Numbered from the stretch's first letter, positions 1-8,973 are shown. The stretch is 64,000 nucleotides of DNA from Isachenkonia alkalipeptolytica (GCF_009910325.1 NZ_SUMG01000001.1:124001-188000), one strand, 5' to 3'. The notes: generated from the letters alone by a model not told the origin. Program-made: numbers and translations.

Positions 1-661
1 TCGGGTTTTCATAGATTAAGGGATCTTCCTCTTGGGAGGTTCCCAGTAAGTGATAATACACCTTTGGATGATTCCCTTCGTCTTCCGGTGCCTGGGTGGA
101 AGGGTCGGGGAAACGGGTATAATAAAAGCCTTTGGAATCTCCGTCCCAGGCAATGGTGGTAAATTTCACCCAGGAAATCCTGTCGGAAAATTCCTGAAGG
201 GTATCGCTGTCGATGATTCGAAATTCCTGCCAGTCACTTCCCTGTTTGGAACGGCCGTAGGCTACATAGCGTCCGTCTTTACTGATGAAGTAGTTGCTGA
301 GTGCAACGGTTTGGTCTTCGCTGAAGCGGTTGGGATCGATTAAGACTTTGGTCTCAGGATCCCGATCCTTTTTTACATAGAGCTTCGGCTGATTTTCGTT
401 TTCCGAGGTTTTAAGGAAATACAAGGAGCTTTGCACCCGTTCCGGCACATAGTATTTGGTGTATTGGAAGTGGTTTCGCAGCTGGAATTTGTAGTCTTCC
501 CTTTTTTGAATTTTAGAGAAATACTCCGCCGATTGATACTCCTGGTCCTTCAGCCACTCCCGGGTCTCTTTCCGGTTGGGATCCTCTAGATAGCGGTAGG
601 GGTCCGGTACTTTCTTTCCGTGGATCATCTCTTCGGTTTCGTAGTCATTGGACGTTGTCAT
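1..661 (-). CDS. Prolyl oligopeptidase (S9A family), N-terminal part, cut by window edge
   Basis: Serine peptidase that cleaves short peptides after proline. Only about 220 N-terminal residues are in the window; the gene runs off the left edge, so the catalytic Ser-Asp-His domain is not visible. The family signature VPDPYRYLEDP lies at residues 18-28, followed by sequence typical of the beta-propeller (KDGRYVAYGRSKQGSDWQE). The start ATG at 661 is preceded by GGAG about 10 nt away. It lies 39 nt downstream of selU on the same strand, so the two may share a transcript. There is no signal peptide, so a cytoplasmic enzyme is expected. The family call is firm; completeness of the gene cannot be judged. 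Confidence 0.9.
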   Translation of the reverse strand, partial: MTTSNDYETEEMIHGKKVPDPYRYLEDPNRKETREWLKDQEYQSAEYFSKIQKREDYKFQLRNHFQYTKYYVPERVQSSLYFLKTSENENQPKLYVKKDRDPETKVLIDPNRFSEDQTVALSNYFISKDGRYVAYGRSKQGSDWQEFRIIDSDTLQEFSDRISWVKFTTIAWDGDSKGFYYTRFPDPSTQAPEDEGNHPKVYYHLLGTSQEEDPLIYENP

Positions 662-700
662 AAGCGCTCACTCCAGTTTAAAGTTTTAAAATTCTTAGAA

Positions 701-1741
701 TCAATCTTTGGTAAAATTCTTTCCATCAAGCCAGGCAAAAAGGTCCTTGGACAAATCTTCATAGGTGAACTCTGACATTTTTCCCCGGTAGTTTTTCAAA
801 GACTTGCGGTACAGAGGATCATAATAATCCAAGATTAAGGTCTCAATTATTTGTTTATAATCCCTGTTTTCCAGAGTCCGGATGAGGATTTCCACCTTTT
901 CCTTTCCGAGGATTCTTTTCAAACGCTGAAATTTACCTGCAAGGTCCTCCCGGGAGAGTTCATGGTCCCCAACGTAGTCCTGATAGATGGTGTCAATACG
1001 GTTTTTTAAGGAAGTATTTACCAGCACATGATGGCTGGAGGTGACCAAGCCATGATAGAGCTCCTCGGGAACCGTAACCTTGCCGATTCGTCGGCTTTCC
1101 ATTTCCACAAAGCAGTGGCTTTCGGTAATGGATGAAAGTTCGGAATAGATCCTGGACTCAAAGTATTTTTGGGAGGGGGTTTTGCCGGAATACATAATTT
1201 CTCCGAAAACAGAACCGCTGTTTTGAGCCAAACCTTCAAGATCCAGAACCGGAAGGTTTTTTTCCTGTAGCAGGTTTAAAATTCGGGTTTTACCAACGCC
1301 GGTGTAACCGTGAAGCACAACAAAGTTTAGGCGTTTCCCAAAGGCCGAAAGCTCCCGGCGAACAAAATTCCGATAGCTCTTGTAGCCTCCTTCCAGCTTT
1401 ACCGCGGGATAACCCAGGGAATCAAGATGCTTGACCAGCAAACCGCTTCGCATACCTCCCCGGTAACAATAAAAGATCACTTCCCGGCCACTGTTGGAAA
1501 AAACACGGATTTTTTGCTGCAAAGCCTCCAATTTTTCCTGACCGTAGACCAGGGCCAGGTTTTTTGCCCGGTCCGGATCCTTTTTGTAAAGCGTCCCCAC
1601 TACATGGCGTTCCTCGTTGGTAAGAATGGGAAAATTCTGGGCCCCGGGAATATGGTCCTCCTCAAATTCTTTGGGAGTGCGTAGGTCAATCATCAGTTCC
1701 CGCTTTTCTGGTAATACTTTTTCTATGGTTACGGTTTTCAT
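701..1741 (-). CDS. selU: tRNA 2-selenouridine synthase (SelU/MnmH/YbbB)
   Basis: Replaces sulfur by selenium at the wobble 2-thiouridine of certain tRNAs, using selenophosphate. The 346-residue protein has the family's two parts: an N-terminal rhodanese domain with catalytic Cys92 in YCYRGGMRS, and a P-loop domain with GYTGVGKT at about 144-151. Length matches the family. It implies the cell makes selenophosphate (selD elsewhere), but I found no recoded UGA in the window. The gene is divergent from the DUF4097 gene and has its own sigma-A-like promoter (1798-1825), with two TCTTAAGA palindromes in the leader. Confidence 0.93.
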   Translation of the reverse strand: MKTVTIEKVLPEKRELMIDLRTPKEFEEDHIPGAQNFPILTNEERHVVGTLYKKDPDRAKNLALVYGQEKLEALQQKIRVFSNSGREVIFYCYRGGMRSGLLVKHLDSLGYPAVKLEGGYKSYRNFVRRELSAFGKRLNFVVLHGYTGVGKTRILNLLQEKNLPVLDLEGLAQNSGSVFGEIMYSGKTPSQKYFESRIYSELSSITESHCFVEMESRRIGKVTVPEELYHGLVTSSHHVLVNTSLKNRIDTIYQDYVGDHELSREDLAGKFQRLKRILGKEKVEILIRTLENRDYKQIIETLILDYYDPLYRKSLKNYRGKMSEFTYEDLSKDLFAWLDGKNFTKD

Positions 1742-1762
1742 TTTACACCTGCTTTACCTTGG

Positions 1763-1788
1763 TTTCTTAAGAACTTACTTTCTTAAGA
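1763..1788. repeat. Tandem TTTCTTAAGA repeats in selU leader, possible operator
   Basis: The decamer TTTCTTAAGA occurs at 1763-1772 and again at 1779-1788, a 16-nt period. Each copy contains the perfect palindrome TCTTAAGA. They lie between the predicted selU transcription start (near 1791) and its start codon, a typical repressor position. No regulator is identified. Confidence 0.45.
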
Positions 1789-1797
1789 TATAGTATT

Positions 1798-1825
1798 ATT
1801 GTACCGCAGTTGTAACAAAAGTCAA
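1798..1825 (-). promoter_or_regulatory. Sigma-A-type promoter of selU
   Basis: Read on the minus strand: -35 TTGACT (1820-1825), 16-nt spacer, -10 TACAAT (1798-1803). Each box matches 5 of 6 consensus bases. The transcript would start near 1791, about 50 nt before the selU start codon. Confidence 0.65.
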
Positions 1826-1911
1826 AATTGAAAGAGGAAATTCGAAGACAAATTTTTAATTTTTCCGTATATATTCATATAACCGAAAAAAATCGGGAGG
1901 GAGGAATACAC

Positions 1912-3057
1912 GTGAAAAAAGTTTATGCAGGGAAATGGACCTTAGCCATTACCTTTATTTTGCTTGGAAGCAGTATCCTATGGAATATGTACGGCGCACC
2001 GAAAATTGCCATTGGGGATTTTTATCCCCTGGTGTTTATCTTCCTCGGATTGGAACTGATTCTTAAGGCCTTGATCCGAAAGGAAAGGAAGGTATCCCTG
2101 GAAGGAGGAACGGTGATTCTTCTGGTGGTGATTATGATAGTTGTCAATGTTTTACCCTTTTCCTTTCTCGGTCCCCGGTCCCGGGATCTTTTTTCCGAAG
2201 AACATCCTGTGGGCGAGTTTTTGCGGGAGCTCTCCCAGGGCAATATGGTGATCAACTTTGAGGGCATCGGAAGATTTAATACCACCTACGAAATACGGGA
2301 GACTTTTCCGGTAGCGGGGATTGACGGGATAAAACTGGAAAATGCTTTCGGTGATGTGTCGATGGAGTCCCGGGAGGGAGAAGAAATAGAAGTAATCATT
2401 GAAGTGCAGTCCAATAATGAGGATCAGGACTATGTAAAAGGATTGGAGGAGGACCTCTTTTTCGCAGAGATGGAGCCTGAAGGGTGGATGGTGTGGACCT
2501 CGAATAACCGTCGGTACCTGGAGGAGGACAAAGTAAACAGTCTTCGAATGAATTACCGGATTTACCTTCCGGAAGATAATTTCCTGTCTTTTCTGGAAAT
2601 CAACAATGAATTCGGAGATGTAACGGTTCAGGGAGTGGAAGGGGGCGTCACCATAAACAACCGTCACGGAGATGTGAAGGTCGCTAACAACAGTGAGACC
2701 CTGGAAGTGAAAAACAGTTTTGGAGACGTAACTCTGGGCTCTTTAAGGGGCAGAGGGGAAATAGAAAACCGCCATGGGGACGTGACACTGGAAAATGAAG
2801 AGGCGGTTGTAAGGGAGCTGCTTATCGAAAACGAATTCGGAGACGTGGATTTACGATTTTCCCCAGAACAGAAGGGAAGCTTCGATTTACAGACGACTTT
2901 CGGAGAAATCACCCATAACCTTGAAGGGGTAGAGGGAGGCTTCGAAGACTCCGGTTTAAACGAAAGAATTTTCTATGGAGAAGTTGAAGGGGAAGAGGGT
3001 GCAATCGTTGTCTCGAACCGTCATGGGGATATTCAAATCGAAAGAAGCACTGACTAG
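1912..3057 (+). CDS. Membrane-anchored DUF4097 (putative adhesin / LiaF-like) repeat protein
   Basis: Function unknown. About 381 residues from a GTG at 1912, chosen because GGGAGGGAGGA sits just upstream; the frame also opens earlier at 1828 but without a ribosome site. The N-terminus has three hydrophobic segments (DUF5668/LiaF-like: WTLAITFILLGSSILWNM, IAIGDFYPLVFIFLGLELIL and VILLVVIMIVVNVLPFSF). The rest is a predicted beta-solenoid of the DUF4097 type with strands of about 20 residues that repeatedly carry FGDV or RHGDV. LiaF-type proteins of this build take part in cell-envelope stress sensing in Firmicutes, but no two-component genes are adjacent here, so that role is only a possibility. 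Confidence 0.75.
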   Translation: MKKVYAGKWTLAITFILLGSSILWNMYGAPKIAIGDFYPLVFIFLGLELILKALIRKERKVSLEGGTVILLVVIMIVVNVLPFSFLGPRSRDLFSEEHPVGEFLRELSQGNMVINFEGIGRFNTTYEIRETFPVAGIDGIKLENAFGDVSMESREGEEIEVIIEVQSNNEDQDYVKGLEEDLFFAEMEPEGWMVWTSNNRRYLEEDKVNSLRMNYRIYLPEDNFLSFLEINNEFGDVTVQGVEGGVTINNRHGDVKVANNSETLEVKNSFGDVTLGSLRGRGEIENRHGDVTLENEEAVVRELLIENEFGDVDLRFSPEQKGSFDLQTTFGEITHNLEGVEGGFEDSGLNERIFYGEVEGEEGAIVVSNRHGDIQIERSTD

Positions 3058-3122
3058 AGGCCTCTCATAATAATCAACCGTCGGTTCAGCAAAAGATTTA
3101 AGGGGCGAGGAAAATTCCAAGG

Positions 3123-3153
3123 AAAAGGGGAAAGGATGTATCCCCTTTTTTTC
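3123..3153 (+). terminator. Rho-independent terminator after the DUF4097 gene
   Basis: AAAAGGGG and CCCCTTTT arms around an 11-nt loop, followed by a T-run. It lies between the DUF4097 gene and the helicase gene. Confidence 0.7.
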
Positions 3154-3195
3154 TTATGTTATAATGGAGATTACTACTAAATAGATGGTGATAAA

Positions 3196-5367
3196 ATGGA
3201 TATGAATGACTACTTGAATAAAAAATTCTCCATTGTCTGTAACCCCCAGCAAAAACAGGCGATGGAACATGTGAAAGGACCGGCCATAGTGCTGGCCGTG
3301 GCCGGTTCAGGGAAGACCACCACCTTGGTGTCAAGGACGGCAAATCTGATTCTAAATCACGGCATAAACCCTGAGGAGATCTATACCATGACTTTCTCCA
3401 AGGCCTCCGCCCGGGATATGGAGCAGCGGTTTCGGGAACTGTTTGGAAAAGAGATTCAAGGCCGTCCGAATTTCTCCACGATTCACAGCTTCGCCTTTCG
3501 AATCGTGAAATTTGTGTTTCAGCAAAAAAAACGACGGCTTTCCATCCTGGAAGAGGAGAGTAAAAATCCAAAGGAAAAAACAAAAACCGCGGTGCTGGGA
3601 GCTCTTTTTCAGAAATACAACGGGGAATATCCCACGGAGGAAAAAATTGAGAATCTGGTGACCAAATTGAGTTTTGTTAAGAATCGAATGATCCCCTATG
3701 ATCAACTAAAAGATCATGAAACTGTGGGGGATATCCCAAACTTCGAAAAAATCTATAAGGACTATGAAACCTATAAAAAACAGCGGGAGGTAATCGATTA
3801 CGACGATATGTTGGTTCTGGCCCTGAAAATCCTACAAAACAGTATGGATCTTCTTCAGCGTTGCCGAAGAATTTACCCCTTTATTCAGGTGGATGAATTT
3901 CAGGATACCAGCCCCCTGCAGTTTGAAATTATTAAAACCCTGGCTTTCCCTAAAAACAACCTGTTTGTGGTGGGGGATGACGATCAGGGGATATATTCCT
4001 GGCGGGGAACGGATCCGAAAATCATGCTGGACTTCCCTGAAATCTATAGGGAAGCCAAGGTTTATTTTATGGAAGAAAACTTTCGAAGCACTCCGGAATT
4101 GGTGGCCCTGGCCAACGGTCTGATTGAAAAAAATAAGGAACGGTACCATAAAAAAAGCTTTACGAAAAACCCTTCGGATCCGGGAATCATCCAAAAGGTG
4201 TACCGGGATGAAAAGGGTCAGCTCGAAGGCATTCTACAGGAACTTCGGGGGGAGAAAAATCCTGAAAGTGCAGCCATTCTTTTTCGAAACAACGTGTCGG
4301 CGATTCCTCTGATCAAGGCATTACATAAAGAGGGGATGCCCTTTTATATTCGGGACTACCGGAATAAATTTTTTAACCACTGGGTAATCCAGGATTTAAA
4401 AGCTTTTATGGCGGTGGCCGTGGATCCCGGGGATCTGACAGCCTTTAACCGGATCTATTATAAAAACGATGCCTATTTATCGAAAAAAATGATGCTTTAT
4501 ACGGAAGAAGTCCTGAGAAAACGGAAAAACATGACCAACATCTTCGATGCCATGCTGACCTATCCGGGAATTAAGCGTTATCAGAGTCAGCGGATCGAAA
4601 AAATCCAGAGGGGGTTAAAGGCCCTTGGAAGGAAAAAGGGGGAAGAGATTGTCACCTTTATCGAAGAGGACCTGGGGTACGGACAATTCCTGGAACGAAA
4701 ATCCGACCACAGCGGAGCCTCCATGGAAAACGGCAAGGGGATTTTGGATACCGTGCGTGCACTTTGCGAAGATTTGGAAAGCATCACGGATTTCGAAGAA
4801 ATTATAGAAGGGTTCAAAGAGGTTTTGGAACAGGGAAAAAGAAACTTCGGAAAAGGGGTGACCCTGACCACGGTTCACTCGGCGAAAGGTCTGGAATTTC
4901 CCAAGGTATATGTAATGGATTTAATGGACGAGGTATTCCCCAGTGCAGGCAGTCTGAAAAAGTCCGATGAACAGGGGGAAAATGCTTTGTTGGAAGAGGA
5001 GCGGCGGCTTTTTTATGTGGCCCTTACCCGGGCAAAATCAAGGCTGAATTTACTGACTATGGAAAAACGGTACGGTGCTCCGGTAAAACCCTCCCGTTTT
5101 CTACAGGAAATCAAAGGGGATATTCGGAATCGAAGCTGGAAAAATCAATGGAAGGACCGTCTATTTCAAAGAGATGAAAAAGAGTCCGATAAAAGCAATG
5201 GAAACCCTTTAAAGACCGTAAACCGGGAGATCTTTCATGAAAAATTCGGAAAGGGAAGGATCATAAAAATCCACGATGAAGACCGGATTACCGTGCGATT
5301 TCAACAGGGTGGAGAGAAGATCCTGCATCTTCAGTATTTAATGGATAAGGACTTGGTTCGCTTTTAA
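3196..5367 (+). CDS. UvrD/PcrA-type superfamily 1 DNA helicase
   Basis: ATP-dependent 3'-5' DNA helicase-like protein of 723 residues. All SF1A motifs are visible: Walker A AGSGKTTT (36-43), Walker B VDEFQDTS, motif III VVGDDDQGIYSWRGTDP, motif IV EENFRS, motif V TVHSAKGLEFPKVYVMDL and motif VI RRLFYVALTRAKSRL. The C-terminal 50 residues (FHEKFGKGRIIKI...) resemble the Tudor-like domain of PcrA that binds RNA polymerase. It is close to PcrA size, but a second UvrD-family paralogue is common in Clostridia, so I do not assign pcrA. The start is ATG at 3196 with a weak ribosome site; TATAAT at 3160-3165 could be its -10 box. Confidence 0.9.
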   Translation: MDMNDYLNKKFSIVCNPQQKQAMEHVKGPAIVLAVAGSGKTTTLVSRTANLILNHGINPEEIYTMTFSKASARDMEQRFRELFGKEIQGRPNFSTIHSFAFRIVKFVFQQKKRRLSILEEESKNPKEKTKTAVLGALFQKYNGEYPTEEKIENLVTKLSFVKNRMIPYDQLKDHETVGDIPNFEKIYKDYETYKKQREVIDYDDMLVLALKILQNSMDLLQRCRRIYPFIQVDEFQDTSPLQFEIIKTLAFPKNNLFVVGDDDQGIYSWRGTDPKIMLDFPEIYREAKVYFMEENFRSTPELVALANGLIEKNKERYHKKSFTKNPSDPGIIQKVYRDEKGQLEGILQELRGEKNPESAAILFRNNVSAIPLIKALHKEGMPFYIRDYRNKFFNHWVIQDLKAFMAVAVDPGDLTAFNRIYYKNDAYLSKKMMLYTEEVLRKRKNMTNIFDAMLTYPGIKRYQSQRIEKIQRGLKALGRKKGEEIVTFIEEDLGYGQFLERKSDHSGASMENGKGILDTVRALCEDLESITDFEEIIEGFKEVLEQGKRNFGKGVTLTTVHSAKGLEFPKVYVMDLMDEVFPSAGSLKKSDEQGENALLEEERRLFYVALTRAKSRLNLLTMEKRYGAPVKPSRFLQEIKGDIRNRSWKNQWKDRLFQRDEKESDKSNGNPLKTVNREIFHEKFGKGRIIKIHDEDRITVRFQQGGEKILHLQYLMDKDLVRF

Positions 5368-5438
5368 CCGACGGCGGAGCAAAGGGATGAAAAGCAGTCC
5401 TTCAACGGATAAGTAATTTATATGAAAGGAAGAGTATT

Positions 5439-6287
5439 ATGGAGAACGCGTTTCCGAAATCAAATACCATGAGGTTGCAAAAAAATAACGGTGTAATGTT
5501 TTATGTATTCCCCCAACTGGAAAGGCTGGGTTTTGTAGACCACGGTTTCAGCACCCGCTTCGGCGGGGTAAGCGAGGGATATCATCGATCCATGAATCTC
5601 AACTTTTCCAATGGAGATGATGAAATAAAAGTTATGGAAAACTTTCGGAATTTTGCCGGAGCCCTGGGAGTGGATGTGAAATCCATGGTGCTTTCGGACC
5701 AGGACCACGGGACATGCCTCCGGGAAATTGAAGAGAAGGATCAGGGAAAGGGGTTAATAAAGGAAAAGGATTATCAGGGGATTGACGGACTTCTAACGAA
5801 GGTGCCGAGGACTGCCCTGGTAACCCAACACGCTGATTGTATCCCCTTGTTTTTTGCAGATTCCAAGCATCAGGCCGTGGCCATGGTCCATTCAGGCTGG
5901 CGGGGAACCTGGGGAGAAATGGCGAAAAAAACCGTGGAAGGGATGAAAACCGCCTTCGGTACCAAGGCAGAGGATTTATACGTTGGCATCGGCCCTTCCA
6001 TAGGACCTTGCTGTTTTGAAGTGGAACAGGATGTGCTGGTAAAACTCCAAGAGGTACCAAGCTGGAAAGATCAGGACGTGGTGTTTCAGGGAAATGAAAA
6101 ATACCGGGTGGATCTATGGCAGCTGAATAAACGGATGCTTCAGGACGCCGGAGTACAGGAAAGCCGTATTTTTGTAACGGATTTGTGCACAAAGTGCCAT
6201 CCCCAGGTGTTTTTCAGTCACCGGATCCATGGAAATCAGCGGGGGAGCCTGGGGGGAATGATTGCGGTTAAACAGGAAAAAATATAA
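5439..6287 (+). CDS. pgeF: PgeF/YlmD family (laccase domain) protein
   Basis: Multicopper-oxidase-like (DUF152) family of 282 residues. Members act as purine nucleoside phosphorylases/adenosine deaminases, and E. coli YfiH/PgeF is a peptidoglycan-editing factor. Metal-binding landmarks are present: QHADCIPLFF, VHSGWRGTWGEM, GIGPSIGPCCFEV and CTKCHPQVFFSHR. The conserved first His of TxHADC is preceded by Gln (TQHADC). ATG at 5439 follows AAAGGAAGAG. It sits 71 nt after the helicase and 68 nt before the sirtuin, perhaps in one transcript. Which activity applies cannot be read from sequence. Confidence 0.88.
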   Translation: MENAFPKSNTMRLQKNNGVMFYVFPQLERLGFVDHGFSTRFGGVSEGYHRSMNLNFSNGDDEIKVMENFRNFAGALGVDVKSMVLSDQDHGTCLREIEEKDQGKGLIKEKDYQGIDGLLTKVPRTALVTQHADCIPLFFADSKHQAVAMVHSGWRGTWGEMAKKTVEGMKTAFGTKAEDLYVGIGPSIGPCCFEVEQDVLVKLQEVPSWKDQDVVFQGNEKYRVDLWQLNKRMLQDAGVQESRIFVTDLCTKCHPQVFFSHRIHGNQRGSLGGMIAVKQEKI

Positions 6288-6355
6288 ATTTATTAACATT
6301 GCTTCGGTGAATCCCATGAAAAACAGGGTAATAATGGTGGTAGGAGGGGATCAAT

Positions 6356-7111
6356 GTGAAAAAGAATCGAGAAGCCGTAGAAGAGTTGAAAAAAATTCTG
6401 GAGGAAACGGAAAATCTTGTGTTTTTCGGAGGAGCGGGAACTTCTACGGAAAGCAGCATTCCTGATTTCCGAAGTAAAGACGAGGGACTTTATTCCCGAG
6501 GGGGAAAACAGGATTATCCTCCGGAAATCATCTTGAGCCATTCGTTCTTTCTGAAGCATCCGAAAATCTTTTATCAGTATTACTGGGACAACCTGGTTCA
6601 TGAAAAGGCGAAACCCAACAGGGGACACTATGCTCTAGCGGCCCTGGAAGAGCAGGGAAAGCTGAAGGCGGTGATCACTCAAAATGTGGACGGGCTTCAT
6701 CAGAAAGCGGGGAGTCGTAAGGTCTATGAGCTTCATGGAAGCATTCACCGGAATTACTGTATGGAATGCCACGAAGAGTATTCCTTTGAAGAGTTATTAA
6801 AAAACCGGGGAAAGGTGCCGGCCTGTAATAAATGTCAGGGAATTATTCGGCCCGCCGTGACCCTGTATGAAGAACCCTTGAATTTATCGGTGATTGAAGG
6901 AGCCATCGCCGCCATTGAGCAGGCAGAGGTTTTGATCGTAGGAGGAACCTCCCTGGTGGTATATCCTGCAGCGGGATTTCTGGAATATTTTCAAGGAAAA
7001 AAACTGATCATCATCAATCGGGAAAAAACCCCCCGGGATCATCGGGCGGATTTAGTAATTCAGGGCTCTATCGGAGAAATATTAGCCGAAGCCGTAGGAA
7101 TAGAGGAATGA
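6356..7111 (+). CDS. Sir2-family NAD-dependent protein deacylase
   Basis: Removes acyl groups from protein lysines using NAD+. The 251-residue protein has the Rossmann motif GAGTSTESSIPDFRS (residues 27-40), TQNVDGLH, catalytic His127 in ELHGS, and a zinc site with Cys135, Cys138, Cys157 and Cys160. One position differs from the usual GIPDFR (SIPDFR here), and RPxVVxxxE reads RPAVTLYEE. The start is a GTG at 6356 preceded by AGGAGGGG; no in-frame ATG competes. The following 170 nt hold no further gene. Confidence 0.92.
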   Translation: MKKNREAVEELKKILEETENLVFFGGAGTSTESSIPDFRSKDEGLYSRGGKQDYPPEIILSHSFFLKHPKIFYQYYWDNLVHEKAKPNRGHYALAALEEQGKLKAVITQNVDGLHQKAGSRKVYELHGSIHRNYCMECHEEYSFEELLKNRGKVPACNKCQGIIRPAVTLYEEPLNLSVIEGAIAAIEQAEVLIVGGTSLVVYPAAGFLEYFQGKKLIIINREKTPRDHRADLVIQGSIGEILAEAVGIEE

Positions 7112-7225
7112 ATATGATCCTCCTTTAACTTCAAATTAACGTCAATGAAATTCCGGTTTTGAAAGTATTACTGACTATCAAGGAATGCGTCTCTATGAGA
7201 AATCCATCGATTGAATCTTTTTTAC

Positions 7226-7241
7226 CTGGGTATATACCCAG
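7226..7241. promoter_or_regulatory. Perfect 16-bp palindrome upstream of korA, operator candidate
   Basis: CTGGGTATATACCCAG is fully palindromic and lies 44 nt before the korA start codon, inside the region where its promoter must be. It has the look of a dimeric repressor operator. The regulator is unknown. The 10-mer TATATACCCA recurs at 24801-24810 between two divergent genes. Confidence 0.45.
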
Positions 7242-7284
7242 TAGTGTTAAATAAGATAATATTTAAGGAAAGGGGCGTTTACTA

Positions 7285-8973
7285 TTGGATTATAATCTAT
7301 TAATTGGAGGCTCTGCGGGACAGGGAATTGATACCCTGGGAGCACTCTTTGAAAAAGTGCTGCAACGAAGTTCTTACTATCTGTTTTCGAATAAAGACTA
7401 CATGTCTCGAATTCGAGGGGGGCATAATTTCAATCAAATCCGCTTCGGAACGAAACCGCTTTACAGTCATAAAAATGCACTGGACGTTATTGTGGCCTTT
7501 GATGAAACCACGGTAACAGAGCATCTTCCCAGACTGAAAAAGGGAGGAAAAGTGTTGTTGGATCAGTCTCTTAAGGAAAAAGTAGAGATTCCGGAGGACC
7601 AGGGGATTTACCTACCTTTAAAAGAAAGGGCAAAGGATGTGGGAAATCCAAAGGTTTTCAGTGTGGTATTTCTGGGAGGTTTGATTAAAGCTCTGGATCT
7701 GGACTTGAAAATCGGGAAAAAAGTTTTGGAAAAAGCCTTTCAGGAAAAACTGCTGAAGGTCAATCATGAAGCTTTGATCAAAGGTTATGAAATGGATTTG
7801 GAATCCTGGAATTTAGAAAAACCGGAAAATACGGAGCAGCGAATTATGGTAAATAGCAATCAAGGAATTGCGCTGGGAGCCCTTGCGGCCGGGGTAACCT
7901 TTTACAGTGCTTATCCCATGACGCCCTCCACCAGTATTATGAGTTTTTTAGCCGCTAATCAGAAGAAGGCGAAAATCGTCGTGGAACAGGCGGAGGATGA
8001 AATCGCTGCCATTAATATGGCGATCGGTGCTTCCTACGGGGGTATTCGGGCAATGACGGGAACTTCCGGAGGAGGATTCTCACTAATGACGGAAGCCCTG
8101 GGTCTAGCGGCGATTACGGAAACCCCATTGGTAGTGGCCAACGTTCAACGGCCGGGTCCTGCCACGGGCTTTCCCACCCGTACAGAACAAAGTGACTTAA
8201 GCTTTATATTAACCGCGTCCCATGGTGAAATACCGAGGATGGTTACTTCCATGAGAACCGCGGAGGAAGCCTTTTACAAAACCGCCAATGCCTTTAATAT
8301 TTCAGAGAAATATCAAACCCTGGTGGTTCTTATGAATGATCAGTACCTGGCGGATGCCAATCAAACGATCCAACCCTATGATTTTAGCAAGGTGAGTATC
8401 GAGCGCCACATCGCTGATGAAAAAGACCTCCCCGAAGGAGATTATCAGCGTTATCGCTTAACGAAGGATGGCATTTCTCCCAGGATCATTCCCGGTAAGA
8501 TCCCCGGTAAAACCGTATTGGCCGATAGCGATGAACATAATGAAAATGGGAACATCACGGAATCTGGTGAAATGCGTATCAAGATGATGGATAAGCGGAT
8601 GAGTAAAATGCAAGCCTTGGAAAAAGAAGTGGAAGAGCCCTGGTTTATAGGTGAGGGTCAACCGGAAACTCTATTAGTAGGATGGGGATCCACCTACGGA
8701 ACCCTTCGGGAGACCGTGGAGACCCTGAAAGAGGGAGGGCACTCCATCGGCGCCTTAAGTTTCGGGGACGTGTATCCCCTGCCGAAAAAGATGCTGGAAG
8801 AAAAGGCTCAAGGGGCAAAAAAAGTGATTAACGTGGAGCAAAATTACACAGGACAACTGGCAAAACTCATTCGCCAGGAAACCGGTATTACCTGTGAACA
8901 CTCGGTCTTAAAGTTTGATGGACGACAAATCGCCTTGGAAGAAATGATCGAATCCGTAAAGGAGGTATTATAA
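7285..8973 (+). CDS. korA: 2-oxoacid:ferredoxin oxidoreductase, fused gamma-alpha subunit
   Basis: With KorB it oxidatively decarboxylates a 2-oxoacid to acyl-CoA and reduces ferredoxin. The 562-residue protein fuses the gamma domain (residues 1-180, beginning LLIGGSAGQGIDTLG) to the alpha/pyrimidine-binding domain (about 190-400, with YPMTPSTSIMSFL and TGTSGGGFSLMTEALGL) and a C-terminal transketolase-like domain. The start is a TTG at 7285 with AAGGAAAGGGG about 10 nt upstream. Its stop overlaps the korB start (TAATG). No delta-type ferredoxin subunit is encoded nearby, as in the two-subunit KorAB type. The substrate (2-oxoglutarate, branched-chain or aromatic oxoacids) cannot be fixed. Confidence 0.92.
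   Translation: MDYNLLIGGSAGQGIDTLGALFEKVLQRSSYYLFSNKDYMSRIRGGHNFNQIRFGTKPLYSHKNALDVIVAFDETTVTEHLPRLKKGGKVLLDQSLKEKVEIPEDQGIYLPLKERAKDVGNPKVFSVVFLGGLIKALDLDLKIGKKVLEKAFQEKLLKVNHEALIKGYEMDLESWNLEKPENTEQRIMVNSNQGIALGALAAGVTFYSAYPMTPSTSIMSFLAANQKKAKIVVEQAEDEIAAINMAIGASYGGIRAMTGTSGGGFSLMTEALGLAAITETPLVVANVQRPGPATGFPTRTEQSDLSFILTASHGEIPRMVTSMRTAEEAFYKTANAFNISEKYQTLVVLMNDQYLADANQTIQPYDFSKVSIERHIADEKDLPEGDYQRYRLTKDGISPRIIPGKIPGKTVLADSDEHNENGNITESGEMRIKMMDKRMSKMQALEKEVEEPWFIGEGQPETLLVGWGSTYGTLRETVETLKEGGHSIGALSFGDVYPLPKKMLEEKAQGAKKVINVEQNYTGQLAKLIRQETGITCEHSVLKFDGRQIALEEMIESVKEVL

Noticed and set aside
701-1741. Possible selenoproteins, since selU shows selenium use
   Set aside because: I looked for genes interrupted by an in-frame TGA and for Sec in place of the Tpx cysteine; Tpx has ordinary Cys and no interrupted gene was found.
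2152-2667. Minus-strand open frame of 171 codons inside the DUF4097 gene
   Set aside because: Antisense to the repeat protein; no ribosome site and no similarity that I recognise.
5632-6192. Minus-strand open frame of 186 codons inside pgeF
   Set aside because: Antisense to a well-supported gene, proline- and arginine-rich with no recognisable motif and no ribosome site.
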